From the NCBI RefSeq assembly GCF_000515395.1, contig NZ_KI911782.1, positions 2,540,606 through 2,604,605 of the forward strand: a stretch of 64,000 nt of DNA, in the 5' to 3' direction. This stretch comes from Jiangella gansuensis DSM 44835. Lineage in GTDB: Bacteria; Actinomycetota; Actinomycetes; Jiangellales; Jiangellaceae. Below, piece after piece: positions 62,153-64,000 of this stretch; position 1 is the stretch's first letter; every line of letters begins with the position of its first letter. The notes beneath the pieces were generated by a model that was given only the letters and a program-made list of their open reading frames with translations, was not told the origin of the DNA and ran no database searches. A program made the translations under genes and the position numbers.

Positions 62153-63157
62153 TCACCCCGCCGTCGCGGGAGTGGGCTCGGACCTGCCGGCCGCGACGGC
62201 GGCGTCCGCCTCCTCGACGGCGAGGTCGGCGTTGATGACCGCGCCGGCCTTGAGCCCGGCCGTGGCCGCGCCGATCACCTGGCCGAACGGGTCGGTGACG
62301 TTGCCGGCGGCCCACACGCCCGGCACCGGGGTGGCGCCGGACGGGTCGGCGGGCAGGCGTTCCCCGACGACGACCCCGTGCATCTCGACATCGACCGGCT
62401 CCAGGCCCGGGAGCCCGGCGAACAGGTCGGCGCGGACCACCGGGCGCGGGGCCACCACGACCGCCTGCCGGGCGACGACACGGCCGGAGCGCAGCCGGAC
62501 CCCGGTGAGCCGGTCGTCCTCCACCTCGACCGCCGCGACCTCCTCGTCGACGACGTCGATGCCGCGGGCGGCCAGTCGGGCGGCGTCCTCGCCCGACGGC
62601 CACGGCACCGGTGCCGCATGGCGGAACACCACGACGTCGTCGGTGAGCTGCCGGAACAGCAGTGCGGCGTGCACGGCCATCGGCCCGGTGCCGACGACGC
62701 CGACGGCCTGGTCGCGCACCTCCCAGCCATGGCAGTACGGGCAGTGGAGCACGTCGTGACCCCACCGCTGGGCCAGGCCGTCGATGTCGGGCAGCTCGTC
62801 CACGACGCCGGTGGTGAGCAGGAGCCGGCGGCACCGTGCCGTCCGGCCGTCGGCCAGATCGACGACGAACCGCGCGTTGTCGCCGTCGTCGCCCTCGTCG
62901 ACGGGGCGCAGGCCGGTGACGGTGCCCGACACCACCTCGACGCCGTACTGGGCGACCTCGGCCCGGCCGGTGGCCAGGATCTCCGCCGGCGGAACGCCTT
63001 CGCTGGTCAGGAAGTTGTGGACGCCGTCAGCAGGCGCGTTGCGCGGCTGGCCGGCGTCGACCACCAGCACCGAGCGCCGGGACCGGCCGAGGGCCAGTGC
63101 CCCGGCGAGCCCGGCCGCGCCGCCGCCGACCACCACTACGTCGTACAGATCCCGCAT
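62153..63157 (-). CDS. Thioredoxin reductase-like FAD/NAD(P)-dependent oxidoreductase
   Basis: A 334-aa pyridine nucleotide-disulfide oxidoreductase with FAD loop GGGAAGLAG (11-19), the redox-active CPYC (Cys139, Cys142) in LHCPYCHGWE and NAD(P) loop GTGPMAVHAA. The CPYCHGWE variant occurs in standalone TrxR-like enzymes of actinobacteria often found next to XRE-cupin or Crp regulators; the protein substrate is unknown. GGAGG precedes the ATG. Divergent from the XRE-cupin gene, which may regulate it. Confidence 0.9.
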   Translation of the reverse strand: MRDLYDVVVVGGGAAGLAGALALGRSRRSVLVVDAGQPRNAPADGVHNFLTSEGVPPAEILATGRAEVAQYGVEVVSGTVTGLRPVDEGDDGDNARFVVDLADGRTARCRRLLLTTGVVDELPDIDGLAQRWGHDVLHCPYCHGWEVRDQAVGVVGTGPMAVHAALLFRQLTDDVVVFRHAAPVPWPSGEDAARLAARGIDVVDEEVAAVEVEDDRLTGVRLRSGRVVARQAVVVAPRPVVRADLFAGLPGLEPVDVEMHGVVVGERLPADPSGATPVPGVWAAGNVTDPFGQVIGAATAGLKAGAVINADLAVEEADAAVAAGRSEPTPATAG

Positions 63158-63224
63158 CGTGTCCTCCGGTCTGCTTCTCGCGGCACCGCGCCGCTGGTGT
63201 CGATACTCCGCGCAGGCCGCCGGT

Positions 63225-63255
63225 TTGACAAAGAATCTTGCCGGAGTGGCAAGAT
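63225..63255 (+). promoter_or_regulatory. Promoter and palindromic operator of the XRE-cupin gene
   Basis: A perfect -35 TTGACA (63225-63230) is followed by the palindrome ATCTTGCC-GGAGT-GGCAAGAT (63235-63255). The right half contains the -10 candidate CAAGAT, six bases before the ATG, so the transcript would be leaderless and a protein bound to the palindrome would block it. Autoregulation by the XRE protein is the simplest reading. Confidence 0.65.
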
Positions 63256-63261
63256 GGACGC

Positions 63262-63849
63262 ATGAACGAGGATGTGCTCGACGGGGTCGGGCCGCGGCTA
63301 CGCGAACTGCGTCGGCGCCGGCAGGTCACCCTGACCCAGCTGTCCGCGTCAACGGGCATCTCGGTCAGCACCCTGTCACGGCTGGAGTCCGGCGGCCGCA
63401 AACCGACGTTGGAACTGCTGCTCCCACTGGCCCGCGTGCACCAGGTCACGCTGGACGAACTGGTCGGCGCGCCGCCCACCGGCGACCCGCGGGTCCACCC
63501 GCAGCCGGTGGTCCGTCACGGCGTCACCCATCTGCCGCTGACCCGGCGGCCGGGCGGGGTGCAGGCCTACAAGATGATCTTCCCCTCGCCGGAGAAGGAC
63601 GCCGGCACGTACCCGCAGGAGCTGCAGACGCACGAGGGGTACGAGTGGCTGTACGTGCTGTCGGGACGGGCGCGCCTCCGGCTCGGCGAGCACGACGTCG
63701 TCCTCGCGTCCGGTGAAGTGGCCGAGTTCGACACCCGCACGCCGCACTGGTTCGGCAATGCCGGCCCCGGCGTGCTCGAGATCCTCAGCCTGTTCGGCCC
63801 CCAGGGTGAGCGGCTGCACGTTCGGGCGCGGCCGCGGCGGGCAGGCTGA
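63262..63849 (+). CDS. XRE-family regulator with C-terminal cupin
   Basis: A 195-aa regulator: HTH_XRE domain (about residues 8-65, [36 protein letters not shown]) and cupin domain (about 85-190) with [25 protein letters not shown] and [10 protein letters not shown], which suits small-ligand binding. It probably represses its own promoter and the divergent flavoprotein. Its last 65 bases overlap the convergent histidine kinase gene. Confidence 0.92.
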   Translation: MNEDVLDGVGPRLRELRRRRQVTLTQLSASTGISVSTLSRLESGGRKPTLELLLPLARVHQVTLDELVGAPPTGDPRVHPQPVVRHGVTHLPLTRRPGGVQAYKMIFPSPEKDAGTYPQELQTHEGYEWLYVLSGRARLRLGEHDVVLASGEVAEFDTRTPHWFGNAGPGVLEILSLFGPQGERLHVRARPRRAG

Positions 63850-64000
63850 CGACGAACCGGGCACCCGGCGCGGCGTCCTCGACGGCGATGCTCCCGCCGT
63901 GCGCCCGGACGATCTCCCGCGCGATCGCCAAGCCCAGCCCGCTTCCACCGGCGTCGCGGTCGCGCGCGTCGTCCAGCCGGGTGAACCGTTCGAAGATGCG
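63785..64000 (-). CDS. Sensor histidine kinase, C-terminal end only
   Basis: Seventy-one residues of an ATPase domain run from the window edge: [36 protein letters not shown], with the F box and the G2 box, then a short tail. The rest lies beyond base 64000. Stop at 63785 inside the convergent XRE-cupin gene (65-bp overlap). Confidence 0.85.
   Translation of the reverse strand, partial: RIFERFTRLDDARDRDAGGSGLGLAIAREIVRAHGGSIAVEDAAPGARFVVSLPAAAAPERAAAHPGGRTG

Overview
The window is about 64 kb of high-GC chromosomal DNA from an actinomycete. The signs are GTG/TTG starts, many leaderless-type promoters (TANNNT 6-8 nt before the start), a MabA/InhA-type fabG-fabI pair, a principal sigma factor followed by a DUF7455 gene and topoisomerase IV subunit B, a mycobacterial-type LprG/P55 pair, an mprA-mprB-pepD-like operon, and a perfect actinobacterial LexA box. 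The gene set resembles Streptomyces/Jiangella relatives more than mycobacteria; the genus is a guess. I see no rRNA, tRNA, CRISPR array, prophage or complete biosynthetic cluster.

Layout. 1-5.5 kb: truncated priA, an orphan ECF-type ATPase, a YpfJ-like metalloprotease, an ABC-F protein and a small HTH protein. 6-16 kb: ABC exporter, SDR, GH15 glycosidase, SURF1, moaA, DUF3099, dodecin, fabG-fabI and an S33 peptidase. 16-24 kb: polyprenyl synthase, an iron-box-controlled FhuF-like reductase plus siderophore-binding lipoprotein, metF, a phytoene-desaturase-like oxidoreductase, YbaK, an SOS-box-controlled HEPN gene and a PAC2 protein. 24-32 kb: an intergenic array of alternating inverted 12-mers, arfB, a receiver/thioredoxin-reductase-like protein translationally coupled to a membrane nucleotide cyclase, DUF3817, a second SURF1, an unknown membrane protein and an ATP-dependent DNA ligase. 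32-38 kb: mprA-mprB-pepD-like stress operon, dinB, a 37-bp tandem repeat, USP and HhH-GPD proteins. 38-47 kb: SpoIIE phosphatase, sigA/hrdB, arginase family, a broken GNAT gene, rhomboid, DUF7455, parE. 47-54 kb: a six-gene Mrp antiporter operon with fused A-B subunits, all junctions overlapping by 4 bp. 54-64 kb: GNAT, beta-carbonic anhydrase, lprG-P55-sucrase/ferredoxin operon, parC, two paralogous PH-like membrane proteins, a CPYC flavoprotein, a cupin XRE regulator and the end of a histidine kinase.

The most unusual signal is not a gene. Five copies of a 71-bp intergenic element align without a single gap, share an invariant loop (GGCAAGCAT) and an almost invariant tail (CATGGTGGACGTGATCATTT), and keep a hairpin through compensatory base changes. 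Two copies face outward around a frameshifted, truncated acetyltransferase gene; one supplies the stop codon of the arginase-family gene. A second unusual signal is an array of GATCAGGTGACC sites at exactly 36-bp steps in alternating orientation near 24.2-24.4 kb.
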